NCBI GenBank assembly: GCA_003255065.1
Contig: QAOA01005252.1
Coordinates: forward strand, 1-64,000
DNA length: 64,000 bases
Reading direction: 5' to 3'
From: Cercis canadensis
Taxonomy: Eukaryota > Streptophyta > Magnoliopsida > Fabales > Fabaceae
The position numbers were made by a program, and so were the translations under genes. Under the pieces are notes generated by a model. That model did not search any database and was not told the DNA's origin. It saw only the letters and a list, made by a program, of their open reading frames with translations. Positions 11,965 through 24,318 of this stretch are shown here, in pieces. Each line of letters opens with the position of its first letter. Positions within the stretch are counted from its first letter, which is position 1.

Positions 11965-12010
11965 CTTTTTTACAAACTAGCTTTGCTATAAATTTCTCAA
12001 AAGAATGCTT

Positions 12011-12018
12011 TATTTATA
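12011..12018 (-). promoter_or_regulatory. TATA box of the dioxygenase gene
   Basis: The minus strand reads TATAAATA in the context GCCTATAAATAAAGC, 47 bases upstream of the ATG at 11964. This predicts transcription starting about 20 bases before the ATG and a very short 5' UTR. Confidence 0.55.
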
Positions 12019-12509
12019 GGCATGAAGGGTGGGGAATGTGAATCCTTTGTTTGTAGTGTTCCATATTGTGATTGAACTTAGAAGCAAAAGCACCCTTGTT
12101 TCTTTCCCAGAAATTTCTGCATATAGGACTATTGAAATAAAGTCCAACAATTGCATAGAATTTTGAACAAAATAAATAAAGTAAAAAAACTTTGATTAAG
12201 AAAGGGAGGAACAATTATGTCATTTCCTCTATCTTCTGCTACTTTTGCTCTCAGACATTTGGCATATAAAAAGTGAAAGGAATGCTTTATTTTACGTGGT
12301 GACTTGTATGACCAACACTAAGCAACTACCAATCCTTTTCTAAGAGAGATAGGAGACAAATTAAATGCAATAATGTTATGATTTTCCTCAATTTGTTTTT
12401 TAATGATGCCATTTGGGCATGATTTTTTTTGAAAAAAAAAAACTTGCAGGACTAAGACTTGACTTTGTGTGGTTTGAATAGTCAATGTCTAGTTAAACGT
12501 ATCCACATA

Positions 12510-12918
12510 ACTCAACCATGACTTGGTCTCATAATTAGTCACAAACTGATAAATCACAGTGGAAGAAGATTTTATTTATGTCACTTACACATCACTAGTT
12601 CAACCACCTATTGGTTAAATTTAATATCATCACAGTTTTCCTATTAAAAAATAAGCCACAGATCCCATCAGGTCTTTCTCAAAAGTGCTTTAAAATCTTT
12701 CTATAAGTATTTGTTCACTTCAAGTTTCTTTTCTTCTCTGAAAACATTTATTGGACAGCTTCACAAATTCTAGAGGAAATACTTGTCAGGGTATTTTAAC
12801 TAACATCTCCACGGAAAATTAATGTGTATTTCCTCTCTTTAGGAAGAATTTTAATTTCAAAGAACAAGTGATCTCCATAACCACTATTTTAAGTGTCCAT
12901 CATATCTGTAGTTATAGC
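12510..12918. repeat. Second copy of the dioxygenase downstream flank
   Basis: Homologous to 9380-9800, as described there. It ends at the GTTATAGC target duplication of the hAT insertion and continues at 14525. Confidence 0.65.
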
Positions 12919-14516
12919 CAAGGTTTTAAAAACCGGACCGGTGAGCGAACCAGTTTGGCAAAAAATACTGGTCGGACCAGTTGGATCGCCCAGTCGAACC
13001 GGTATTACCAAAGCTTTTTTTCAACATTAAAAATTCAAAAAGAAAACATAGAGGATAAAGAACAAATCATCCAACTTAACTCATAAGTGAAAATCTCCAA
13101 CATAAAAATTAAAATACAGTCTTAAAGAGTGCCAAAAAACTATTAAGTAATAGCATCCCATCTAGATGGCTACCAAATTAAAAACTGAACATAGTAAAAA
13201 GAGGGGAAGAGCTCCTTGCAACATAAATTTGATATCACTGCGTATTAACGCAATCCCAAAGGAGAAAAAACAATCCATGCAAGATTAATTAATTCAATAT
13301 TCTACCTTAGACAGAAAATAGGTACAGGTCCAGCACTTGTGGTCAAACATCCAAAGTGCACATAAATTTTTGGGAAAAAAAAAAAGAAAGAAAAGAAAAA
13401 GCATGGTCAGATTGATCTTCTTGATTAATTTTGTCCAAAGAAATTCTTTTACAAACGAAGTGTGAACTGCAATTATTTGTCTTCTTTTTTATATGTAACT
13501 TAATAAATATACTACTCTTGAAATGGAAGAGTATCTTATTATTATTTACTTGCACAGGCTCCACCAGCATTTTTTGCATGCAAGACAGAAGTTTTAGAAA
13601 ATTTTCATTGAAGCCCACGGTGTGCTAAGTCAAGTGAAGAGATGGAAGTAACTTCCCTCTTCAACAATTTCAGAAACTAAACCAACAAGATAGGGAATAA
13701 ACAAAAAAAGAATCAGACTTTTTTGCGTGCATGCAATTCCAAGCAACAGAACAGAGTAAAAAGAGAACACCAACGAATTGAAAATCCCGAATACTGAAAT
13801 TTCAACCATTATCATAAATTTCAGCAGAACACCAACTGCAACTGTTCAAGAAAAGAAAAGAAAAAGAAATTCAACACAAGCAACTGCATAATTAGTTAAT
13901 TAGTTAACTGCTCCAGGAATGAAAAGAAAAAGACAAAGAAGAAAGCACAAAAATTACAACCAGAAAGCTTGAAGAAAGCACAAGCAACTGCTCCAGAAAT
14001 TCAGCACACCCAAAACAAACTAGTTCATACCAAAAAACAACCAGCAAAACCCAGAAAAAATTACCGATCGACACAATCAATGAAAAAGCAGTAAATTTTG
14101 GAAGTGCCTTACTGTTTCAACTGCTGGTTGTGAGTAAGGCCGTGAGGGTGAAGAGAGCTGCAGCAAGCAGAAGGATGAGTCCGTGAGGGTGAAGAGATTG
14201 AAGAGAGCTTCAATTTCAGTGAGGGAGGAAGAGAATTGGGGAAAAATTGAAGGACTGATTCGAAGGGGAGTGTTTCAGGGTGAGGGTTTCAATTTCAAAA
14301 TGTAAAACGACGCCATTTCAACCAAAAAAAAAGAACTTATTTTGTGAACCGGCCCGTTATTGAAAACTGGTACCGGTTCACACTGGTTCGTACCAGTTTT
14401 TATTGGTTGAACGATCTTACATGTTATATCTATTGACCTGAACCATTTTTTAAACCGGGTACCAGTCTGACAGGTTGAATCGTTTGGTTCAGTCCGGTCC
14501 GATTTTTAAAACTTTG
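12919..14516. mobile_element. Non-autonomous hAT element, 1598 bp
   Basis: The left end is CAAGGTTTTAAAAACCGG and the complement of the right end is CAAAGTTTTAAAAATCGG. These imperfect terminal inverted repeats continue into CGGACCGG. The element is flanked by a perfect 8-bp duplication GTTATAGC (12911-12918 and 14517-14524), the size hAT transposases make. Internally it has CCGGT-rich subterminal motifs and no transposase (no BED finger or hATC dimerisation motif), so it must have been mobilised in trans. Homology of the flanks with 9.4-9.8 kb shows the empty site. The right end is copied again after the N at 14660. Confidence 0.88.
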
Positions 14517-14954
14517 GTTATAGCCAGTGAACTGTAGGTGCTGCTACTAGTTGTGCTAGGTAAGTTTTTTATGCAATTGCCTTTGTGCAAAATTCTTGTT
14601 TAATTCATCAATATTTTTCTATACCCATTACTAAGGCCCAAATTACTTTTGGCCCATTTNACTGGTACCGGTTCACACCGGTTCATACCAGTTTTTATTG
14701 GTTGAACGATCTTACAAGTTATATCTATTGAACTGAACCATTTTTTAAACCAGGTACCAGTCCGACAAGTTGAATTGTTTGGTTCAGTCCGGTCCGATTT
14801 TTAAAACTTTGGTTATAGCTAGTGAACTGTAGGTGCTGCTACTAGTTGTGCTAGGTAAGTTTTTTATGCAATTGCCTTTGTGCAAAATTCTTGTTTAATT
14901 CATCAATATTTTTCTATACCCATTACTAAGGCCCAAATTACTTTTGGCCCATTT
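14366..14954. repeat. 294-bp sequence repeated either side of N 14660
   Basis: 14366-14659 and 14661-14954 cover the last 151 bases of the hAT element plus its flank, and differ at about nine positions. The second copy carries a mutated target duplication (GTTATAGC followed by T instead of C). Allelic contigs joined by one N are the likeliest cause. Confidence 0.8.
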
Positions 14955-15505
14955 AGGCTCAATTGTCCTAATTACCAAAATGTCCCTAATGTTTCTATAT
15001 ATACTATTTTCTAATAAGTATTATTATTTTGGACTCTCATTATTTATTACTTCACCTACTCGAGACTGACATAACTTGAAATTCGGAGTCCGAGTATTCC
15101 CAACTCGACCCTTGGTTTACTTGTACTTACTATGTAGATCAGATCTTGAACTTAACCCGACCTGCATCCGATCACCCAACTTAATCTCCTGACCTCAACA
15201 AGTACATCATCAATATTGGTAAGTAATTGCATTAGAGCAGAAACTCAGTAGCAGTAGATTCNAACAATAACTTTTTTTAATTTTAAAAGATTCTAACATA
15301 ATAATAATGATAAAAATATATAAAATTAGATAATATAGTATTGAATAATTACATTTGTAACCAAATAACATTAATATAATCAATGTCCAAAAANTGTATT
15401 TGTAATGCATCCAATGCAATACAAACGTATATACATACATGTTATCTAGTTCACTCAATTGCTTATTCTTGTTAAACCACTTTTATCTACAGTACACTGT
15501 GTAAC

Positions 15506-15724
15506 TCAAACCCTGAAATGCAGCAAAGTAGAAGTGCCATCAAGGCCTTTTGCATTATAGAAGGCTACATAATCTGCAATTGTGATTTCCTTGTATTTGG
15601 GAGGATTATCTTCTGATAATAGTTCCATAATGGGTCCATAGGACTTTGAGGATGACTTAAGTCCCGCACTAAAAAAGCTTGCAACGGATATTCAACACTG
15701 CTATAAGCTGTCATTTGTTATAAG
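15506..15724 (-). pseudogene. Dioxygenase exon-3 remnant
   Basis: It aligns with exon 3 of the gene at 10316-11964, from the acceptor side (TCCAG before 15724) to the TGA stop at 15506. It still encodes [12 protein letters not shown], then [26 protein letters not shown] and LLHFRV. It has lost about 30 bases, including the iron-binding HRVLAN and the R of the RIS motif, and exons 1 and 2 are not found upstream. It is therefore non-functional. Its orientation and flank match the intact gene, so it is a tandem duplicate. Confidence 0.85.
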
Positions 15725-18480
15725 CTGGAATTCAAGAAAAGTAGAAAACTGATATATTTGATAAATTTCTCAAAACCCATTTCAGATGTCATGAGAATAA
15801 TGCAAACTAACAGATTCATATATGTTAAATTCTGGGGAAATTATTTTATTCTTAGTTTCTTTCTTCCCGCATCCCACGAACAATCAAGGCTACAAAGGAA
15901 AAAGTGTTATAAAATCACTGATCAATGATTTACAAAACAGCAAACAAAACCAAGATTTAGAAAAATATTTAGTAGATGTCACTGCCTTGGTGCTGATTCT
16001 CTTCTCCAATCTTCACCAACAACAAAGAGAAGCAGCAAGTTAAGTCAACGATCTAGGAACCTAGCTTTGGTGACCAATATATATTCGCATCTACACCTTC
16101 AGTGAGAACAGGTCTTTGTCCATTTTCATGAATAATTTGCATTTGGCGTTTTTTTGATGATTTTGATCCCTTCTATTAATTAATAGGACTTTTGCATTTC
16201 TGCAGATATTTTAATGGTGATTCTCATGAATAATGTTCATAAATTATAGCCGTCAACATATAAAAGTCACCCAAGTCTATGGTTTTGTTATATAAAATGA
16301 ATAGTTATTGGAAGTGGAAATTGTTTGTGTCAAATGGGACAAAAGGCTGAACGTAAGCTGGTTGATTTTGTTATTGATTGGGTCATTTTAATGTTTCAAC
16401 AACCAATAATGATAGGTAGATGGCAACTAACACAATGTTTGTATGAGAAGAGAAAGTAAGACAAAAGAAAATGGAGAGAGAAAATAAAGAGGAAACTAAA
16501 TGAGAAGAATATGCACACACCACACTATTTAAAATCATACAGAATGCTCTTTAACTTTGAATTGTATACGCAAATTTTTAGGGTTCAAAAAGTGCATAAA
16601 ACCCCTAAATTTCACAATTTGTAAAAAAGAAAAACACATTCCATCTAGAGAAGCAGCAAGTTCGATGAATTAGCTATCAACGAGAACAAGTTCAGTCCAT
16701 TCGTAGCTGTTTTCACTGACACATTATCAATGATTCAATGAGAACAAGTCTCTTTGCCCCCTTTTGATGATTAATTGGTTTTGTCTAATTTACAACTTTA
16801 TCCTATATCTATTTGAATTTGGTGTTATATAAAATTCCCTTTCATTAAATATTGGGGAATTTGCATTTGAACGATGCACATGCACTCTTTCTAATGACCT
16901 TATATAGTTGTGTCTTTCTGCACATATTTTATTGGCTCACATAAATACAGCCATTGAGATAAAAGAGACAAAAAATCACGTTCACGTATTTCCAAGTTGA
17001 CTACCGATTAGTCTGTGGAGAGGCACTGGTTTTTGATATATAAAATCCTTAAAAGAAGGAAAATTGCGATGAAAAGCCTAAATCGTCCATGTGGGTGTGT
17101 CATGTGGATAGTTGTTGGAAGTGAGAAGTCTTTGTGTAATTAGGCATATTAAATTCTTCTTTGAACAAAAAAAATAGTGTAGTAATAGTAAAGTTGGCGA
17201 TTGGAATTTTTTTTTTTTTTGATATTTTGGTAACAACTTTAAGTTCAAATACAAAACTCACAACTCTTGAGAATAACTTAGTACCACTCAACTGCAGACT
17301 ATTTGATCCTTTAAGATTTGTTTAAAAACATAAATATTTATTCTCATGAATCTCAATTCGATTCTTAATAGAAAAATTTTTATGGTCAAGAACTTAGAAC
17401 ATTCAACTTGAAAAGTATCTATTGCTAATTTCACTTTCAAGTTAGTGATTTGTACTTTTTTTTTAATATCTAAACTTTTAGGGCCTATTATTAGTATTAT
17501 ATAGGATCTCGCCTCTAGAATCTTCTTTTGATTCAATTAGTCCATTTAGTATATAGTGTACCATCGAACGAGAATGTCAATCAACTTTATCATCTATAGT
17601 AAAAATTTATAAAAGCTAGCAAATATATATTAGGTCAAAATATTTCTTTTTAAAAAAAACACCAATCCCATGCATCATCTATACTAAGAATTTATAAAAG
17701 TCAGCGGCTATATGTGTTAGAAGGTCATAATATTTCTTTTAAAAATTGTACAAGCTATGAGACATAGTTTTAGTTGGACACATTAATTTCTGATTGTTGG
17801 TCAGAAATTTTTGAGTAATATGGGAAAAAATTTGTAATTAAAAAAAAAAAAACTAAAACTAAAAAAAAAAAAAAAAACTAAAACTGATATCTTATGAGAT
17901 CAACAAACTTTTACATCAATTTACAGATTGAGCTATATGAGCAGATATGTTCCACACCTTATTTGTCTAAATTTTAATGTTTCAGCTAGCCTTATAGGTA
18001 TATCATGTTCATGTGCATAAAGTTGTGCACAGTTATAAAATAGAGCTGAAATGTCAGGATTAATTGCTATAGGTTTGCATTTTGAAGGTTACGCATGATA
18101 GACTTTGCCATCCTACAGTATTCTGAAATGTAATATCAACTTATTTAGATGTGATGATGATTGGTGGTGTTTGGATGGAGGCAATGGCACAAGTCTGTGG
18201 TTTGTCATGTTGCAACTTGAAGTGGGAGGTTCTCGTCACAATTTCTTCTTTGTTGGAATAAGACAAAAGTGCACTTTTTGAGACTTATTTGTTTTCTAAG
18301 GCTATTTTCAACTTTCCCACGAAAGAAAAAGTAAACTACATAGTGTGAGCAATTAAGGGCGTACAATGCATGAAGATATTTATCATGAAAGAGCTTATGT
18401 GTGCTCTTTAGGCAATCATGTTAAACATAAAGATGGTAAAACTGACAATAGTAAACCAAAGCAAATATATATCAAGGTAC
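15725..18480. other. Intergenic, repeats only
   Basis: No gene is supported. It contains a short tRNA-like repeat (17207-17305), poly-A/T runs, and a segment (about 17570-18000) related to 27605-27910. A sub-block with AAGAATTTATAAAAGTCAGC near 17688 repeats the one at about 17597. Confidence 0.55.
17207..17305 (-). repeat. Short tRNA-like repeat, copy 6
   Basis: Minus strand: CTGCAGTTGAGTGGTACTAA (A-box-like), GTTATTCTCAAGAGTTGTGA, a B-box-like TTTGAACTTAAAG, then ACCAAAATATC and an A-rich tail. Confidence 0.55.
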
Positions 18481-18489
18481 ACTGCCAAA

Positions 18490-19132
18490 TCAAAATCCTA
18501 TAAAGTCATTGAAATTGCCTAGCTCAGCTCTTAGAGAATCTAGTTCTAGTTTGGTTTTTTGAAGTTCCATGATCTCTTGCACTGCCACTTGAATTTCAAG
18601 TGTCTTCAATTGATTAATGGATTCCTTATTTAACTTGCTTTGTTTAATCATTGCATGAATGTTCCCTAGCCATTGAATATCAAAACCAAAAGTGTCTAAT
18701 CCATGGACTAAAGACTCAAATTCAGCTTTCTTTTCTTGAGTAAGGTCTTTCCACTTTGTAGACGCAAGAAACTCCATGTGTATCCAAATTGCTTCATTTG
18801 TGGATGCTTGAATTTCTCATGCCAAGCCCACAGAGATAGGTGATTTTCTATGGCTTGCTCTAGAAGAGCGATATGTTTTTTCCTAATTCCCCCAATATCT
18901 CTAAAAGCAGCATATTCTTCTACTGAAGATATCACACATTGCCTAGTGGAAGAAGTAAATCTGTCAACTTCATGTGGTGGAGTGCCCGCAGGAGGAAGTG
19001 AAATTGAGGAAAGTGTAGCATCAGATAGAGTTGCAGGAGACCCAGAAGGTGTACTTGAGATGACAACAGGTGCAGGAACATAAAAATTTTGAGCTTCTGG
19101 TACTGAAGCAGACAATTCTGGTGAAGCTTCAC
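18490..19132 (-). pseudogene. 3' exon of repeated-exon gene, helical C-terminal domain, frameshifted
   Basis: One exon runs from an acceptor before 19132 to the stop at 18490. It begins Ser/Pro/Thr-rich (SPELSASVPEAQ, then PAPVVISSTPSGSP) and passes into a helical region (VEEYAAFRDIGGIRKKHI, then ALLEQAIENHLSLW). The frame breaks near 18770-18786, between QFGYT and EFLASTKWKDL, consistent with loss of one base. It then continues as a heptad-rich helix with LDTFGFDIQWL and ends NDFIGF. The pattern of a helix, a GF-x-WL motif, a coiled coil and a terminal DF resembles the C-terminal part of plant MATH/coiled-coil proteins. That is family inference at low resolution; no MATH domain is visible. 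A sequencing error at the break would make it intact. Confidence 0.5.
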
Positions 19133-19607
19133 CTATCCATGCACGGCCGAAAGAACAGAAAAAAGTTTAAATAAATGAGCCACAAAAGATATAACACCAG
19201 CAGGTATTGAAGTTGAAATTGAATTAGTTGGTACAAGAGAAGTCATGCAACTAAAAGGAGAAGAACCAACTCCACAGTTGAGAATTGGTAGAAATATTGA
19301 CAAGCTATGTACCAGAAAGACGAACTCTATAGTTGAAATTATCAAGGTGAATCTCAGTATTGCTGTCCTGATCATTCGGCCAGTTGAAAATTGTCTCCAT
19401 TGTCTTGTTGAGGTCAAAGCCACTTGAAATGTCTCCTGAAGTGACTAAAAGAAGGGCACTTAGCTCTACATGGCAAGTTGCCTACTAATTTTATGATCCT
19501 TTTCATCTGAATTGACAACCTGATTTGTTTGTGTTTCGATTATTACATAAAAGGTTGTTCTAAAAATATGAAATTTGAATTGCTTGGAAAGAAACAAACT
19601 AAAATTA

Positions 19608-20823
19608 TTAATTAAAAGTACTATTAGCTGTGTAACATACAAGTTTAAGTTTCAAGAAAAAGATGGAAACCAAAATTTTGTCAAGAATTATATTTACAAA
19701 AGTTGAGATAAAAGCAGTACCTTCTGCACTTGGTATGCAAGAGAAATATTGAGAAGTTGGTAAGGGAGTAGAAATCGGAGGAGGAACCTCAGCAGAGAAT
19801 AGGAGTTCGGAAGATGTAGTGAAGTCATGCAATTTCTTTGATGGTGAAGCTTTAGAAACACTACCATTTGCAGGTTCCTTTGGATTATATACAACTTCTG
19901 TCAGCATAAGTGGTTCACTCGTTGGTGCTTTTTGAACCAACTCCTACAGATAATAAGGAGGTGGTGAAAGGCATTAAAGCTAAGTCATCAGATCTTTCTA
20001 CTTCTTCTACAAAAGAGATGTAATAAACCTACAATTGATGAAGTTTTCACTTCTGATTTCGCTGATACAGGACTTTTCTCCACACTTTCCTTTTCAGTTT
20101 CTTCAATAATCTGCCCAAAAACACCAAAAGATATATACATAAGTTGTCGAGTGAACTTCGATGAGAAATTTAATTTCATTCCCTGGAAATAGAAACTGAA
20201 AAAGAGAAAGAATTGTTGTCTTGGTCATTGTCATTTTGATCATATTCTTGCACTGTTTGACTTAATTTATCTGACATATAATGACTTGTATTAGCCTGTA
20301 AAGAACGTACTCCAACTTCTGAGTGCAAACCTTCAGGAGCAATTTGAAGGTAAGTAGTTTTCTCTGGAGTTGATTCTTCAATTGTGGTCTCTTTGATATT
20401 AGAATTGGTATCTGGTTCAATCATTTGAGGTCCAGAAAACAATGAGTGTTAAGAATTTTCCCCAATGGCAGGATTTGTCCTCTGATTGCATTGCCAAGAA
20501 CTGAGCTTCTGGCATTGAGGTAGACAGCTCTGGTAGAAAATCATCAATATTGCCAGTAAATAAAAGAAGAAACAATAACACATGCACAAAAATGATGACA
20601 ATCTCCAAGGTAAAATATTTATACCAGAAAGAGAATCAAAATTTTCTTGATGATACTTGTTCTTGCTGTCCTTTCCAAGTCCTTCACAGTGATCTTCCTT
20701 TTCCTTCAGCCAGTTAAAACTAGTGCTTGTTGCCTTGTTGAGGTTTAGAAATTCAATTTCGGTTTGCTTAAAGAAAAAAGTAAAAGAAACAGAATTTATA
20801 GCTGGTATATTGAGACTCCTCAC
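19608..20823 (-). pseudogene. Repeated-exon gene, middle exons
   Basis: Several short open segments on the minus strand share motifs with the blocks at 24.9-27.6 kb. FLPELSTSMPEAQ at about 20480-20560 parallels SPELSASVPEAQ in the 3' exon. EYDQNDNDQD near 20230 parallels QYDQNDNCIK (27.4 kb) and EAQNDNCIK (25.8 kb). 19720-19940 encodes a Ser/Pro-rich stretch with LLFSAEVPPPISTPLP. Splice borders are uncertain and I cannot assemble one open transcript. Confidence 0.4.
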
Positions 20824-20857
20824 TCATTGACAGTTTCCTAACAATATTTGTGAGAAT

Positions 20858-21119
20858 TGTTAGTGTTTCATACTTAGAAGGTTCGAAGAAAGAAGAAGAG
20901 CAGCAAAACAAAATGTTAAGATAGACTTTCATTCACTTTCACATATCATATATCAAATCCTTTGCAAAAACAGACCACAAGGTAAGGTCTAACATACCTT
21001 AACTCCTCAAAATAAGGATAAGCATAAGAATTCACCTAACCTCATCAACTACAGTTGATGTTATCAAAATAAACAAAATACTAGTCTATTAGAGTATCTA
21101 GAAAAATCTTGCTTCAACA
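20858..21119 (-). repeat. 3' LTR of the Copia element
   Basis: 262 bp, TG...CA ends, and only a few mismatches from 24319-24574 (for example GCAAAACAAAA versus GCAAAAGAAAA). This implies a fairly recent insertion. Confidence 0.85.
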
Positions 21120-21835
21120 CTCCTCCTCAAGATTTTTCTTGGAGACTCCTAGCCTTTCTCTTAATTCTTGCACTTTGCTTCTAGGCAATCCTTTAGTAAG
21201 AATATCTGTAAGTTGTTCATTTGAGCTGCAGTGGACTAGTTCAACTTCACCATCTCTTTCAACTTGTCTTATTGCATGCACTTTCACATTTATATGTTTT
21301 GTTTTACCATGGTGACTAGGATTCTTAGCCATAGCTACAGCTGACTTGTTATCACACCATATAACAGTTGGTTTGTCTTGAGTTTGGCCTAAATCCTTAA
21401 GAACTTTCCTCAGCCATATTGCTTGATTTGAGGCAGCAGCTGCTTAAACATATTCTGCCTCTGCACTTGATTGTGCAACACAATCTTGCTTCTTTGAGCT
21501 CCATGAAAAACATCATGAACCAAGAGAGAATAAATAGCCTGAAGTGCTCTTCATGTCATCCACACTTCCAGCCCAATCACTATCACAATAGCCTTGAAGA
21601 TCTCCCTTATCAACTATTGTATAGAAAATGCCATGATCCACAGTCCCTTTAATGTATCTCAAGACTCTTTTAACAGCTCCAAAATGTTTTTGAGTTGGTG
21701 CTTGCATAAACCTTAACAGTAAGCTTGTTGGAAAAATCAAATTCCTTGTTGCTGTTAAATAAAGTAAACTCTCAATCAGACTTCTATAAGCTGAAGCATC
21801 AGCTAATTCTGAACCATCATTCTTTGACAATTTAT
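21114..21835 (-). pseudogene. Copia RT C-terminus and RNase H, with stops
   Basis: The frame reads KLSKNDGSELADASAYRSLI, then LLYLTATR, QKHFGAVKRVLRYIKGT, YCDSDWAGSVDD (RNase H catalytic D), SSAEAEYV, CDNKSAVAMAKNP, TKHINVKVHAIR and DILTKGLPRSKV. At least two in-frame stops interrupt it: TGA after FSLGS near 21510, and TAA after AEAEYV near 21445. The upstream RT palm (YVDD box) is absent, because the sequence joins directly to the end of gag. Confidence 0.85.
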
Positions 21836-22644
21836 TGTTGTTGTTTGGGTTGTTGTGCTTGTTTGGCCTTACAATACTTCTCAATATGCCCAAGCTTTTG
21901 ACAAAATCTGCACTGTATAGGTGGTTTTCCCTTAAAGAAACAATCCTTTTCTTCATGGTTAGTTCTTTGACAAACTCCACATGGAGGAAATTTTCCTCTT
22001 GCATTTGAATTCTGCCCTTGATGATTTTTCTTGTTTTTCCAGCCCTTTTCACCACTTCCTTTCTTAAAATCTCTGACTGATTGCTTCCCCTTTTCTTTAG
22101 CTTGAAATGCACCTTGTATGGCTTCATCCTCCTTTCTCATACTGCTTCTCTGCTCATGAGCTTGTAGTTTGATGATGAGTTCAGAGATTGACAACCTTTT
22201 CAAGTCACAAGACTCTTCTATAGCCGAAACCTTAGCTTCAAATCTTGCAGGAAGACTTATGAGTATCTTGTCCACCACTTTGTCATCTTCAAATGTTTCT
22301 CCTATAAGCCTTATCTTGTTGACAGCTTTTATCAACTTGCCTACATAGTCTTTTACAGTTTCTGACTCCTTCATCTTGAGCATTTCAAACTCTCTTTTGA
22401 GAGTGAGCAGCTTGATTGCCTTAACTCTATCACTTCCTTCAAACTTTTCCTTCAATTTATCCCAGGCCTCCTTAGGTGAACTACAGGTCATAATCCCGCT
22501 GAAAATGCTGTCTGAAACTGCAGCATAAATACATGACAAAGCCTTTGGCTTTTTAGCTTTCTCCTCCTCAAATATTTTAATTTGAGCCATAGTAGGATTA
22601 GCTCTTAATGGCTCTGGTTCTCTCTCTGTTGCAACACCTCCCAT
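21832..22644 (-). CDS. Copia Gag (UBN2-type) with zinc knuckle
   Basis: A 270-residue open frame starts MGGVATEREPEP. It contains the gag-polypeptide signature (AWDKLKEKFEGSDRVKAIKL, then FEMLKMKESETVKDYV and LPARFEAKVSAIEES), a basic linker, and Cys-His boxes CGVCQRTNHEEKDC and CRFCQKLGHIEKYC near the C terminus. The upstream start is displaced from the PBS, and normal Gag proteins of this clade have about 60 more N-terminal residues, so it is probably 5'-truncated. It ends in a Gln run and a stop exactly where the RT remnant begins, at the internal deletion. Confidence 0.8.
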   Translation of the reverse strand: MGGVATEREPEPLRANPTMAQIKIFEEEKAKKPKALSCIYAAVSDSIFSGIMTCSSPKEAWDKLKEKFEGSDRVKAIKLLTLKREFEMLKMKESETVKDYVGKLIKAVNKIRLIGETFEDDKVVDKILISLPARFEAKVSAIEESCDLKRLSISELIIKLQAHEQRSSMRKEDEAIQGAFQAKEKGKQSVRDFKKGSGEKGWKNKKNHQGQNSNARGKFPPCGVCQRTNHEEKDCFFKGKPPIQCRFCQKLGHIEKYCKAKQAQQPKQQQ

Positions 22645-22887
22645 AAGTTTTGAGCTTCCAAATATGCCTTCATCTTAATAGCCCAAAACTAGTAGTTTTC
22701 TCCATTAAATGTTGGTGGTCCCTGAGTGTAGCTTCCTGTAACCATCTGCTGTTAACTCCTTCCTTTGTAACCTTGAAACCAAACCAGCTAAGCTCCTTTC
22801 CCTTTGTAAGCTTGGTTGATCCTCACAGGTCCTTTAAGAAAACTACTCTGATACCATGTTAGTGTTTCATACATAAAAGGTTCAAAA

Positions 22888-24318
22888 ACTTGATGTGATT
22901 TTTCCGGCAAGTGTACCGAGTCACACAAGTAGTAAAAATGAGTAGAGTATCGTCCTCAGGGATTAACGCAAGCAATTACCAATTTCTCCAATACTGGTTC
23001 TATTTGGAGGAACAAACACTTCGGATTGAAGGCAGCCTTAAAATAATTATTGTAATTAACTAAAGTAACAATACTTAGATGATTAAGCAAACAACTTGGA
23101 CAGCAATTTAACTATGAGATTGACGATATAAGTATGAAGGTTAGGGGTTGATTTCATTCGCTTGCAAGTTCGGTTACTTCATAGACAAAATAACCTTTGG
23201 ATCAATACATAACTAATTACTTCAGTCACAGTTCCCTTGTTGTTGGCTACTTTCCTTAATTTGATTGACTCCAATTACTTAGAGAAGCAATCCTCCCTAT
23301 CCTAATTAATCGCCCAATTCCTTGGTTCAATTTAATTATCCAGGTACTTAAGTCCAAAGGGAATTAACATTAAGCCACACAAACTAAGTCATCTATTCCT
23401 AGATCAACTCAATTTATGACAGAATTTACAGAAGCATATTCGTATCTTACTATTCCTAGCATCAACACGAATCATTAACCTATTTGAATAGGGGCCAATC
23501 ATTCAAACACATTAAGATCAGTAAATTCTATTCAACAATAAGATTTGTACTAAAGTGATTTCATTCAGTCTTGAAACCTCATCACAAACGAATTATATCA
23601 AGCCCCTAACAATAAGAGTCTAGCTACTCATGACTAAATTCAGTAAAATCAAATAGATAAAATTCAACATGAGATGAAAAGAAGAAAAACTAGGTGTAGA
23701 TCGAATCCCAATTGTTCCTGTTCGTGCTCTAGCTCCTCTCCTTTTCTTCTCCAAGAATATGGCTCCCCTTCCTCCTCTCATCAGATTCCTATTTATACTT
23801 ATGTTGAGTTTAGGTTTTCCAATTAGACATTGCTCGAACACGGGCCGTGTCTTACTTTGTAACTTAGGCATGTCACTTGGAATGCTTTCCTGGTCTTCAA
23901 ACATGGTTTTAGGCACGGCCGTGTTCTTCTATGCTTCAAACCGTGTTCCTCAGACATGGTCCATGTTTCTTCTTGCTCTGGGCGTGTTCTTCATTGGTGC
24001 ATCTCTGACTAGTTAACACGGCTTCACACACGGCCGTGTTCATCTATCAGCACGAGCAGCAGCTTCTGGAAGCTAGACATGGGGGCAACACGACTGTGTG
24101 CATGCCCGTGTCCTTATCAGAACTTCAGATTGTACTGATTCCTTGCACTTTGCGCCATGAATTGCTTCTAAATTCTTCCTTTTGCTTGATTAATCATATT
24201 AACTCCTGGCAACATCAATTCATGGATTAAATGTCATGCTTAAGGAGAATTTATCCAGAATGCAGGTAGGAATTTAGTGTTAAAGCATAGTTTTTAAAGT
24301 CCTAATAGACAGATATCA
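22888..24318. mobile_element. LTR-like fragment nested in the Copia 5' LTR
   Basis: About 1.43 kb starts TGATGTGATTTTTCCGGCAA, ends AGACAGATATCA, and is foreign to the Copia LTR on either side. It holds repeated ACACGGCCGTGT-type palindromic motifs (near 23846, 23916, 24031) typical of long plant LTRs, and no coding capacity. The two broken ends of the Copia LTR overlap by about 24 bp (TGTTTCATACATA, then AAGGTTCAAA at 22864 and 24319). That overlap is too long for a simple LTR-element target duplication. Confidence 0.55.
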
